In this document: piece after piece, positions 26,404 to 35,627 of the stretch | Layout: every line of letters begins with the position of its first letter | Numbering within the stretch: position 1 is the first letter of the stretch | Assembly: GCA_009801015.1 (NCBI GenBank) | Contig: VHZZ01000014.1 | Span: 580,710-616,336 of the forward strand | DNA length: 35,627 nt | Direction: 5' to 3' | Source: Silene noctiflora | Lineage: Eukaryota; Streptophyta; Magnoliopsida; Caryophyllales; Caryophyllaceae | Notes under the pieces: model-generated | What the model was told of the DNA's origin: nothing | Seen by the model: only the letters and a program-made list of their open reading frames with translations | The model's database searches: none | Program-made: the position numbers and the translations under genes

Positions 26404-26930
26404 GGAGTTAAGGAGAACGAATGGGCCTTTAGTGGAAGTCGGCGATTAGAGGTAGTGTCGCTTGGGTAAACGACTATCATTCTTTTGATCAAACAAACAC
26501 CAATAAGGGGTATCAACCCATTTGTTTTCCTTTCATTTTCCTGAATAACCCCAACCAAACAGCCCCAATTTTGTGATAACAATAGTTTCCAAGAGGTATT
26601 CATTAGTGCGAAAAGGGCATAGATGATGAGAGCCAAAATATCAGTACAAGCGCAATAAAAACTCGAGAAGTTTTTTTTAATAATCGAGCCCAATAAACGT
26701 AGACCAAAACATAAAATAAAAGAAATGTTATTTTGAAGTGGCAATTATGTGAAGAATGAAATTGTTGTGATATGAATTGTTCTCTAAAAATAAAATAAAA
26801 ACAAACAAGCCAATTAAAATTATGATTTCTTATACTTATGCAGACATCGCTATGAAATCTTAATAAATATACACGAATTTTGTAAAGAGTTTTTTTTACT
26901 TTTATTGCTACTTCAAGAAATCCTACAAAA
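26404..26930. other. Intergenic, no gene seen
   Basis: AT-rich spacer. ORFs 26199-26744 and 26603-26998 (- strand) have hydrophobic, low-complexity stretches but no recognised family, and they overlap fold-back and MITE sequence. I do not call them genes. Confidence 0.5.
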
Positions 26931-26935
26931 AAAAC

Positions 26936-27052
26936 AGTAGGTCTCGTGAGAGACATAATAGGAAAATAGAAAAAGCAGTGGATCCCGCACCCCATCATGT
27001 GAGAGGTCTCTCAATAACGCTATTGAGAGACCGTCTCTCAGAAGTTTTTGTG
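26936..27052. mobile_element. MITE of the GAGACGGTCTCTC family, copy 3 (reverse)
   Basis: It reads AGGTCTCGTGAGAGACATAA, TAGGAAAATAG, CACCCCATCATGTGAGAGGT, CTCTCAATAACGCTATTGAG and AGACCGTCTCTCAGAAGTTT: the reverse complement order of copies 1 and 2. It lies about 120 bases upstream of the copy B site II cluster. Confidence 0.7.
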
Positions 27053-27168
27053 GAAAAAAAAAATTCATATCTACTATAGTAGCAATAAATATGGGACGGA
27101 CCGGGACAAAATTTGGACCAAACACTGGACCTATACCTGCCAAAAACTACTTTGGACCTTTTTGAAAC

Positions 27169-27345
27169 AGCCCATGAAATTTCATGGGCAAAATAAATGG
27201 AATGGGCCAGACCGACCCAATAGACTTGGGCCATTTACTCACCTCCAATCCATACCCGTCTTTTTAGCCCAAGCCCTCTTTTACGACACCGACTTTAACA
27301 AGACAAAAACGCGGGAATATCGACTGTCAAAAACGCAACGGTAAT
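27169..27345 (+). promoter_or_regulatory. Promoter-like region of non-coding array B
   Basis: TGGGCC is at 27203-27208 and 27227-27232; AGCCCA is at 27169-27174 and 27266-27271. Then comes the conserved block TTTTACGACACCGACTTTAA..AACGCGGGAATATCGACTGT shared with copy A. The A-copy TATATATA is here only CTATACACACA (about 27356), so the TATA box is weakened while the site II motifs are kept. Confidence 0.55.
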
Positions 27346-28956
27346 AATTCCTTCCCTATACACACACATCAACCTCCATTGTTTTCCCTCGTAATTTTCC
27401 TTAGTCTTCTTTTTCTCTCTCGCCTCCATCTTTCTTTATTTCCTCTGTATTATTATTTGCGTTTCTCCGTCTTGTTTAAGACCGTCTTCTTCTTTTATTT
27501 GTGATTTATATGAATCGGTTGTGAGTATCGTCTTAACTTAGGACGTTCATAGTAAAGTATTTGTGTTATTATAATATGATATGATCTGATTTGATATGAT
27601 TCTACTTTAATTCCGTTGTTGAAAATTGTTATTAGAGATAATCTTGGTTTAATGTTTATATGATGCCTTTTTGTGCCCTAATTTTGATGATTATCACGTA
27701 ATTTAACTCATCTCTCACACGATTTGATTTTATTGTTTAATTAGAATTAGAATTAGGGTTCTTGTTTTTAAGTGGTTAAAAAAAAAATTGGTGAATTTAC
27801 AAAGGTATGCAGCTTCTGAAATTGCGTTGTTTTAAATTGATTGAAATTTGGAGAGATGGTTCTTTCAGGGTGTTTCAAATTTTTATTTTTTGATCAGTTA
27901 GTTTTGTTTGATTGAACGTAATTATGCTCTTTCCTAAACCCTAATTACGACACTCCGATGTAGTATGGACTATGGACGCTTTGTTTTAAAGCAAGAAATC
28001 GAGAATTTCTATTAAACGAGTCTAAGTAACATAGACCACGACATAGGCTTTGAAGAATGTTGTTTTGAAGTGGCAATGATGTTGCAAGTTATTGATTCCG
28101 TATTTTTTAAACCAAAAAATAGGGAAGTTTTAAAAACCGAGTCTAAGTAACATAGATCACGACATAAGATGAGAGGATTGTTGTGTTGATGTGACAATTA
28201 TTTTGCAAGCTATTGAGATAAGATGAGCAATGAGACTGTTCCTTGGGAATTTAGGGTTTGATTGAGCACAATTTACTTATGAAGATCATGAGTTGATGAT
28301 GCTGATGTTGACAATGATTCGTTTGATCTTATATATCTCTGATTTAAATGGCTTTGATATAAGGAACATCTTGGTAGTTTTTGAGGATCTTTTGAATCTT
28401 TGCCTGCTTGTTTCGCTTCTGGTTTCATAAATTTCTGTGAGTTTTCTAGTTTCTGAAATTTCGCTTCTGGTTTTGTTGATTTCTGTAAGGATTCTAGTTT
28501 CTGAAATTACATGGTATGTAGATCTTGTAATACAGCACCAGGAGTCCAGGACTGTATGAGAGAATTTTCTTTTCCTGAAAGTCTGTTGCTTCGTTTGCTA
28601 TCCATTTGACATTCGTATGAAATTCGTCATCAGGTAATGATTATTGTGCTTTGATTTCGGTGATGATCAAATATTGCTCTTCCTTGGATGATTTGATTTT
28701 GAAAATTGATGTATCATCATGCCCTTATGAAGGAGAAGATTCTCATTGAGAATTGGGGTTTGATGCCCTGGTAAATCTGCTCAGGTTACTTTGATTTTAA
28801 TCCGCGCTGATAATTGTTAGGTTTCCTGTAACTCTTCTGGTATATCCTGAGCATCTTTACTTTCTAGTTTCGCAATTCGCAGAAATGGTTTAGGCCTGGA
28901 CTTTAGTTGTTGATTTGTCGCCCTATCTCGGTGAAACATGTGGATAATATTAAGGA

Positions 28957-29040
28957 GTGGTCACAAAGGATAAAACTATATGATGTTCTGCATCAGATTC
29001 CAATGATCAGGGGTCTCCACAGATAAGTGAAAACATGCTT
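28957..29040 (+). repeat. Best-conserved array block (R3)
   Basis: GTGGTCACAAAGGATAAAAC, TATGATGTTCTGCATCAG, AATGATCAGGGGTCTCCACA and GTGAAAACATGCTT are nearly unchanged in 12721-12806, 14742-14828 and here, although flanking bases differ. The conservation of an 85-base core suggests constraint or recent conversion. No RNA family is recognised. Confidence 0.6.
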
Positions 29041-31594
29041 AGGTTGTTAATCTTTGAGTTTCCGTTTCTTATTCGGTCTTATCTTGCCTTAGTGGATTTC
29101 CTAGTGAAACACCAGGGCCTTGCGGTATGAAACAAAGATGGGTGTAGTTCAAAGGGATCTGCTCCTTTTTTCTTGGCTCGTCTGTGAGCGTTTAAAGACT
29201 GTTCAGTTCCATAGATTCCACGGGTGTTGCTTTTTTTGTCTTTAATCTGTGAGCTTTTACTTAGTCTAATTTGTTCCTTAGATTTGTTTATGATTTCTGT
29301 CATCGTATCTCAGATTAATGTTGAAGGTTCTATTGATGTTTACTTTTGCTACTACAGGAATCAGATGGTAGTGATGTAGAGTTTATACTCTACATTTTCT
29401 TGGAAGCTTATTTATTTGATATTGTTACCATTTTTCAGTTCTATGTTTTGATGGTTTGATCACCAAATGTTGTCACCTTTGATGATTCTAATATGGTTAT
29501 GTTGTTTCTGGCCTTTGGGTTTCGTTTCTTGCTTAGTTTCCATATGCTGCCTGCTATTTCGACTGTTAATCATCACTAGTTGCTGGGGTTGTGGTGGCTA
29601 TTGTTCTGATTTATGCTCGAAAATATTTGTTGGTTCAGCTTCTGCAGAATTTGGGGCTATAAGAGGTTTCACCATTTACTGGCTTGATCTTTCAAGCTTG
29701 TTTAAAGCCTGGTTGCTGTGTTGGCCAAGCTGTATTTCTAAGTTCGTGGAGTAATTTAAATATCCGCTCAGAGATTTCTGAGGTTTGGAAGCGGGTTGCT
29801 ATCGAGTTTACTTAGAAAACATCATAAGATGAAAGAAATGTTGTTTTGAAGTGGCAATTATGTGATGATTGAAATTGTTGTGATAGGATATATATTTACC
29901 AATCCGGAAAATTCGTCATTAGCTATGAATTGTTTTTATGCTTGTGTGATGATTATTGTGCTCTGATTTGGGTGATGATCAAGTATTGCTCCATCGTCAC
30001 GTGGTTACTTATGAAGGAGAAGATTGTCATTGAGAACTGGGGTTTCTGTGTCAGCCTCTTTAATGAAATTCAAGATTGATTAATGACCCTGGTTTGATGC
30101 TCTGATAGATCTGTGACTTGCTTGGCTTTCAGGAAACTGGCAGTTAATCATTTTACATGTCTGGTTTTCATAGCTTGAAGATTGATGTTTAGATTAGTAG
30201 TTAATGATGAATGTGACCGATATGATGTTTGATAATGATGCAGCGGTATAACGTGACTGAACCGACTGTCATGTTAATTTCAGTTCAATAGCAGAAATAC
30301 TGTTGGTATTTTTAGCGTCTTTGGATGTTTTGCAGCTTGTTTTAGCATGTTTCTGTAGCTAAGTGGATTTTTTTACTGCAACTGCGCACCAGGACTTCCT
30401 GGCATGAGGATAGAGAGAAGTGACTACAGATTCAAAGGTTGTTATGTCCGCAAGTGTAAGTGAGCAAACTTCAACGATACGCTATGTATGGGGCCTGCTA
30501 AGGGTTACTCCTCATCAGTGAGCAATCTTCCTGTCATGTGTAGATGAAGTTATTGCATTGCTTTCAGATTAATCAAGCAAGCATATGTTGCTGCTCCTGC
30601 GGTTCAGATTGATGCTTGACATTATTTGTTGGATTTTGTTCCTGCAGAATTGAGGAGCTATAGGAGGTTTCGTCATTTTCTGGCTTGATCTTTTAAAGAT
30701 CTTACTGGCGATTTTGTTTAATATTGTTTGCAGAAACCTGACAACAATGATGTTCCATCGGTCCTTTCGTGTGAGGTTTTAGATGAACTGTAATATTGTG
30801 TCGTAGTTTGATCATCAGCATGCTTTAGCTATTGGCCAAGCAGTAGTTTTCTTAGTCTTTAGAGGCTTCTGAAGGTTCTCTATCAGAATTTTACATCTAT
30901 TCAGGATGTTGCTGTTTTATTACTGTGTAAGCAGCCAAAGCATATCAATACAGAAACGCGATGTGTGCGTGTAAGCTGACCTTGCTCCTCCATCAGCCAG
31001 AAAGGTAATCCTTAAACGTCTTGGAATAATCAGCCGGCTGCAACACCTAGGACAGAAAATAAATCTTATCCTAGCTACAGGGTTTTCAGCAAAAACAACT
31101 TCAGCCCTTTCAACTATAAGGCCTGCAAATATAGCATTATTCTGCAATCACTTACAAGTCCGTCTGCCTTTTGTACGACCTTTCAGTTATGTGGCATTTG
31201 ATAGACCAGAAACTTCCGTCTTTGTTCTAATATGTCAGATGTATTGTCGGAGACTGCACAACGGATAAAACATCTTTTGGTGTTTCGAGTATCTTTTGGT
31301 CATCAAATAGAGCTTTTTCGTTCTCTATGAAGACATCTGGTTAGCTACTCTCTCGTATGACTACTTATCCTGTGTGGTGTTTCGAGTTTGGCTCGCTTTT
31401 CAACCTAGGGACGGGCGTTAAATAGAGCTTTTTCGTTCCAGGTTTTTCTTTAAATTTCTGATTCGTCAGGAATCCAGTAGATGTGGGCGGAAGGCCAGTT
31501 CTGGTTTGCTTCATGATCAGAGTTCATTTTTTATTCACTGAAGATTGTCGGAACAGAAACATTCTTGGTAAATCCTCATTTGTCTATTATAGTA

Positions 31595-31683
31595 TTCCCT
31601 CGGTCCCAATTGTTTGTTTACCTTTTATTAAAATACATTTCACTAAGAATGAAAAAGGTAAACAAATGATTGAAACAGGAGAG
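31595..31683. mobile_element. Small Stowaway-like element inside array B
   Basis: It has TTCCCTCGGTCCCAATTG after TA and AAACAGGAGAG before TA. AATTGTTTGTTTACC and GGTAAACAAATGATTG are inverted, so its TIRs are better preserved than those of the orthologous copy at 16371-16455. It ends 22 bases before the aminotransferase B stop codon. Confidence 0.75.
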
Positions 31684-31705
31684 TAGCTCCTACGGGGAGG
31701 CTTTC

Positions 31706-34016
31706 CTAACTCCCGTTTACTTCTAATTTTGAAATGGAGGTAATTCCATCAATCTCTAATGAAGAAGGGCGAGAAGAGAGTCGTCGTAGTAAGAGGTTGA
31801 ACTGATCATCACTCCCAACCAAGGTAATTCTTACACACTTCTTATGTTCGCTTGATCCGAACATTGCACCGTTCCTTGCCTGGATCTTTAGTTCACTCAT
31901 CAATTGTGAAGCATCATCACCGTTCTTACTCTCCAACCATGCAAACGCTGCACCAAAATATCGTTACAAACGTATTAGGCAATAATTACTTAATAAAGTC
32001 CAACAATAATGTTTTATTGTGCTGGCAGCAACTCGAAACGATTTTATGGTGGGACATGACGAAGATTTCAACTTCAAGACTATCTTTTCAGGTTTGCATT
32101 TCAACTTCAATATTAGGGAGTATACCTGGAGTAGGATTGTGGACTGTGCCAAGGAAGTTACAGTGCTGAGGAGGATACTCAAGAAGGTTAAAGACGTTGC
32201 CGCTTTTGATAACAGCTTTGATCTTGTTCCACCTCTCTTTCATGACGCGGTATCCAAATTCAAAGAGCCGTTCAGTTGATGCCGGTGGAATAGGAGTCTT
32301 CTCATATGAATCAGCAATAAACTCGAGGATTTTGATTGCCCGCAACTGGCCTTCCTGGCAGCACCCTATGGTCCTCAAAAACACTTGATTCGTCATCATT
32401 GCAGCTATCTCTGGGTCCTTCACAATTGCCCACCTACAATATCAAAGTCGTCGTCTAAGGGCAAATCCAGGAATAATACGCGAAATGTTATAAATAGTCG
32501 GATTAGAACTTACCCCACTCGGGAACCAGCATGGCCAGTGAACTTGGACATAGTGAAGAGCATATTATCATAGTCAGCAGGAGCAGTCGTCGGAGTGTAC
32601 TGAGGCCAGTAGTAAGCAAGGTCATGTATCAACATTCCTCCTGGTCGGTTCACCACCGGCTTTCTGATCAAACCATCTGGATTATTTGGAGACGTCACCA
32701 CTTCTATGTATGGACCTTCCTCGTCAAATGTGAGGGCATCTCCTCTCCATTCGTACATTGCTGATTTCTCCGACTCTACTGATGCTCCAAATAGCCCGTA
32801 AAATGGAGCAGCACAAACAACCGGTATGCGCTTATTCGTAGTGCCTGAGTTAACCTTGGAAGAAAGGGCACGAAGTAAATAATTGAAGAGTTGAGACGAT
32901 CCTGTCCCGCCAATTATGTACCGGCCTTCAGTGACCGCATTCCCGACCACCCGATGAATCCTTCGGACAGCGTCTGTGAAACCCGGCACATGGTATATGA
33001 ACTCATCCTTGTTAGGATTCACAAAGTAGCTCAAGAAATCAGATGCCTTTATGGTAACCGAACATTCTTCGTCTACAGTTTTCCAATATGGATAGTACAT
33101 TACCGGGTCACCACTGTATTATAGACGTTTTAATCAACAGTTAACAAATGATTGAGACTACATAAGTAATTAATAACGATTATATCTCTAGTTTTTTTTT
33201 TTTTTTTTGGCAGCAGTAAAGATAATGTAACTTACACAGCACTAAGCACTGACTCGACTCTCGGGTCGGATTTTATTATTACATAATTACAATCAGAAGT
33301 TAAACTAAGGATGGTGTTCATAGGAATCATCAGTCTCACAATAACGTTATTAAGACACCGTCTTGTAAAATAACATGTCCTTTTCTTTCCCAATTACCCA
33401 TTTGAGTTAGTCTTAATACCGTCTTAAACTTAAAACATGGTTATTATAACTACGGAGTAATTTTTAATGTATTTTCTAAACATTATCCTGCCAAATAATA
33501 CAAGGTAATTAAACTGTTACCAAACTTTAATTCAAGAATTCAAGAATTCAAGAAGCAATTTTTTTTTTTTTTTTTTTTTTTTTGTTGTTGTGGGTAAAGG
33601 GAGACATAAGGGCGATCTTGAAGCAGATGAGATTTTTACCATGTCATGAGCATCACCTCTCATGACGAGGTAAACTGTTACCAATTTAATTCAAGAAGCA
33701 AAGTGGCCTGAATAATGATGGTTTTTTTTTCCAGTGTAAACTGAGCTATAAGGACGATTTTAATGCTAACGAAATTTTGTATACTCACCTCTCGCTACTT
33801 TACAAACTAAGCTACTTGACATCTGCGCTTGAATAACGATGCGGGATAATCTATGAAATGTAAACTAAATAACAAACAATAATACTCAGTGTTAAGATAA
33901 AAGAATAGATGAACTCACAGATCAACGTCAAGAGGAACATCGTCGGATAAATTGGGATCAATTTTTTCATCAATATTATTAGCTTGGCTGCCATTAATAT
34001 GACTTGAATTGTTCAT
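31706..34016 (-). CDS. TAA1/TAR-family tryptophan aminotransferase-related protein, copy B
   Basis: Exons (- strand order): 33919-34016, 32514-33113, 32126-32433 and 31706-31947 (stop TAG), giving 415 aa; introns are GT-AG and frame is kept. Same PLP-enzyme family as copy A, with the same uncertainty about substrate. Seen: LDVDLGDPVMYYPYW; GTGSSQ; PNNPDG (Asn176/177); [10 protein letters not shown] (Asp197, Tyr200); [13 protein letters not shown] with PLP lysine Lys223; CVRIT with Arg375. The N terminus differs most from A (32 against 39 codons in exon 1). Exon 2 is one piece where A has an 880-base intron after APYYG. Introns are 805, 80 and 178 bases, much shorter than in A and nearly TE-free. 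The last four residues and stop (VNGS, TAG) lie in sequence homologous to the non-coding array at 16476-16495, so the C terminus differs from that of A. It is probably functional. Confidence 0.94.
33530..33860. repeat. Poly(T), AATTCAAG microrepeat and dispersed repeat in intron 1 of copy B
   Basis: AATTCAAG-type units repeat three times at 33531-33555, followed by about 25 T (33559-33583). TAAACTGTTACCAA..TTTAATTCAAGAAGCAA occurs at about 33506-33558 and again at about 33671-33702. The stretch 33595-33860 is related to 18236-18447. Confidence 0.6.
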
Positions 34017-34100
34017 GTCTTCAACTCTGTAATTAGTTATCAATTACCAAATAAAATAGGCTTAGTTGGATCAGACGTATATGCAACCTCTTTATCTCCA

Positions 34101-34110
34101 TTTATATATT
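34101..34110 (-). promoter_or_regulatory. TATA box of aminotransferase copy B
   Basis: AATATATAAA on the - strand, 85 bases upstream of the start codon. ATCCAACTAAGCCTA follows it, as in copy A. The start ATG chosen is the first after the TATA box. Confidence 0.6.
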
Positions 34111-34239
34111 GAAAAAGTGTTACTATTTTTTTGTCTAGGTTAGATGTTATCGTACACACTAACCAGTTAATAATTTTATATCATTTTTCGGCTTATAATA
34201 GCTCGAGAAATACTAATTTTTATAGTACATTTTATTTTT

Positions 34240-34650
34240 TTCGATTAGTTTAAGTGTTTAATAACGTGGTCAGGTTAGGTGATGTCGGAAGTGAAAAAGG
34301 AGGTGGTATAGTGGTTGTTTTAGTAGCGACTGAGGTGGATGTGGGTAGCACGGCCGGGTGGATGAAGTCGATGAAGTATATATATATACTTGGCCAGTGT
34401 ACGGGTTAGGCTCCTCTGGCCAAACCCTGAATCGGCCCGTATAGCGGGGTAGATAGCACGGACTAAGCTTGATTGGTTTAGGATGGAACCTAACCCGCTT
34501 GTCGTGCAATTCTATTTTTTAGCAAAACCCAAGTCCCAAACCGACCTGGTTCAAAAGTGGGGCATGAGTGGGCTAGCACGGGCCAATGGAAGTAGCCAAA
34601 TACGGCTCGACATGACGAGTTGGTCAGACCAAGGCCGGTTCGTACTATTA
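34240..34650. repeat. GC-richer repeat, possibly hAT-related
   Basis: This stretch upstream of copy B contains many words such as TAACCCGCTTGTCGTGC, GTGGGCTAGCACGGGCC and AGCACGG in both orientations. It ends near ACCAGGTCTAGT, which faintly matches the AGACCTG ends of the hAT elements at 18456 and 20530. No clear left end or target duplication was found. ORFs 34270-34509 and 34483-34701 have no family. Confidence 0.35.
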
Positions 34651-35145
34651 ACCAGGTCTAGTAAAGTATACTTAATAAGAAGACGTAAACTATTCACTTA
34701 AATAAACACATTAAAATAGAATATCTAACTAATTTATTAAACTATTTTCTCTGTCCCAGTGAATACTTAATACTTTATATTTGTTTTATTTTGTATAAAA
34801 AATAAATTAACTGTAAATTATTGACCAGGAACGGATGAGTAGAATCAGTGGTGAAGCTGCCCACGAATTTTTCGATTTTTTTTCGAGTGTGCCTTATATT
34901 CTCACCCATCTGCTTCTTAAAAAAAATCTCTCCCCTAAATTCAAATTCTGGCTCCGTCGCCGAGTAGAATATGTCACATTTGTACTTGTTAGAAGATAAA
35001 GATTTCACACCTAAACACATCTCCGATATGTATGAATATATGAAATAGAGAAAACATGTGTTAAACAAACTATACGCCACATGCACTTTATTTGCATGTA
35101 CTTTCGACAAATCATATTGGCCACCTTACCTTCTCTGTTAAGACC
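34651..35145. other. Intergenic, no gene seen
   Basis: AT-rich. The - strand ORF 34775-35110 has no domain I know and lacks support. The GCTCCGTCGCCGAGTAGAAT part near 34952 could be a small repeat. Confidence 0.45.
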
Positions 35146-35245
35146 ATTCTATCCGTCTTCAGCTTGTGACGGATAGTGCCCCTCACAAGCACGACACTTT
35201 AAAATAAAAGAGACTTGTAAATGGTGATTTGTGAGTGGGAAAATC
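35146..35245. mobile_element. GACGGATAGT MITE fragment, copy 6
   Basis: TCTATCCGTCTTCAGCTTGT and GACGGATAGTGCCCCTCACA match the right half of the family. The other terminal half is missing or diverged. The remaining 35246-35627 is AT-rich with nothing recognised. Confidence 0.55.
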
Positions 35246-35627
35246 AATTTGTAGAATTCTTATAGAAATTTTTATAAGTTTTAAATAGAAAATATACGAG
35301 AGTTTTAATTGAATCTTTTAAATAAAGTAATACCGCGTGGCAGCGGAGTATATTTTTACAATAACATACGAGTATAATTTAAATCTAGAAATAAAAATAG
35401 GTAGTGTTGTTTAAAATCGTCTTAACTCTTAACTTAAAACCTCTCGTAACTTTTATCTTTATTTTAGTTCGGCAAAAAAAGCCGTCTAGTTAAGACTGTC
35501 TTAAGAATCCGTAAAATATCATGTTCTATTTATTTATTAATAAAAAGAAACAGTATCTTATATAATCCACTATTTCGTCGCATTTCACTTCAATTATCAT
35601 CAATTTCATAACCAATAATTTTTTTAT

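Larger units (their letters stand above)
27365..31705 (+). other. Non-coding repetitive array B, candidate long non-coding transcription unit
   Basis: Duplicate of array A. The leader CATCAACCTCCATTGTTTTC and the donor-like GTGAGT at 27531 are conserved, as are the telo-box-like TAAACCCTAATTACGA (27937), R1 (28370), R3 (28957), R4 (29100), R5 (29520 and 30520), R6 (30918) and a Stowaway-like element (31595). It is shorter than A (4.3 against 6.8 kb), with fewer repeat units and no second R1. ORF 29467-29754 is partly alike to 13226-13411 but neither is conserved in length or start. The array runs directly into the 3' end of aminotransferase copy B. Transcription is inferred. Confidence 0.5.

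Noticed and set aside
26199..26744. 181-codon ORF on the - strand
   Set aside because: It spans a fold-back element and AT-rich spacer, with no recognised domain and no promoter or intron context.
32531..32764. + strand ORFs opposite the aminotransferase B exons (also 32891-33124, 32019-32279)
   Set aside because: They are mirror frames of a well-supported coding exon.

Overview
The window is plant nuclear DNA. It has long AT-rich introns with GT/GC-AG boundaries, two plant-specific protein families, and dense small transposons (Stowaway, hAT, Helitron, fold-back MITEs). The species cannot be fixed from sequence alone. The style of the MITEs (GACGGATAGTG and TACTCCGT motifs) makes me think of Caryophyllales, but that is a weak inference. 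A 141-base assembly gap lies at 23067-23207 and a single N at 25296.

Left third (about 1-9410, + strand): a neprosin-family (DUF239) glutamic peptidase gene in six visible exons. The exon with the start codon and signal peptide lies upstream of the window. Its five introns hold most of the TEs here, including a 4-copy 200-bp tandem array, a 420-bp fold-back element and two non-autonomous Helitrons. One intron appears to use a GC donor.

Rest of the window (about 10.9-34.1 kb): a head-to-tail duplicated two-part module. Each module has a + strand, internally repetitive non-coding stretch that starts at a promoter-like region (TGGGCC site II motifs, TATA, pyrimidine-rich leader, conserved GTGAGT donor). 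It converges on a - strand gene of the TAA1/TAR tryptophan aminotransferase-related family (alliinase C-terminal fold). Copy A: non-coding array 11.1-17.9 kb, gene 17951-22798, 5 exons, 419 aa. Copy B: array 27.4-31.7 kb, gene 31706-34016, 4 exons, 415 aa. Both genes have intact reading frames across all junctions and keep the expected PLP-binding residues. They differ in intron content, in transposon load, and at the C terminus, where the stop codon of B lies in sequence homologous to the non-coding array.

The most unusual item is the duplicated array. It has a promoter, no long conserved ORF, and is built of ordered blocks repeated two to four times. It may be a long non-coding transcript antisense to the 3' end of the aminotransferase genes, or the relic of a host gene. 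The 22.8-26.9 kb and 34.1-35.6 kb stretches hold only MITEs, fold-backs and AT-rich DNA.
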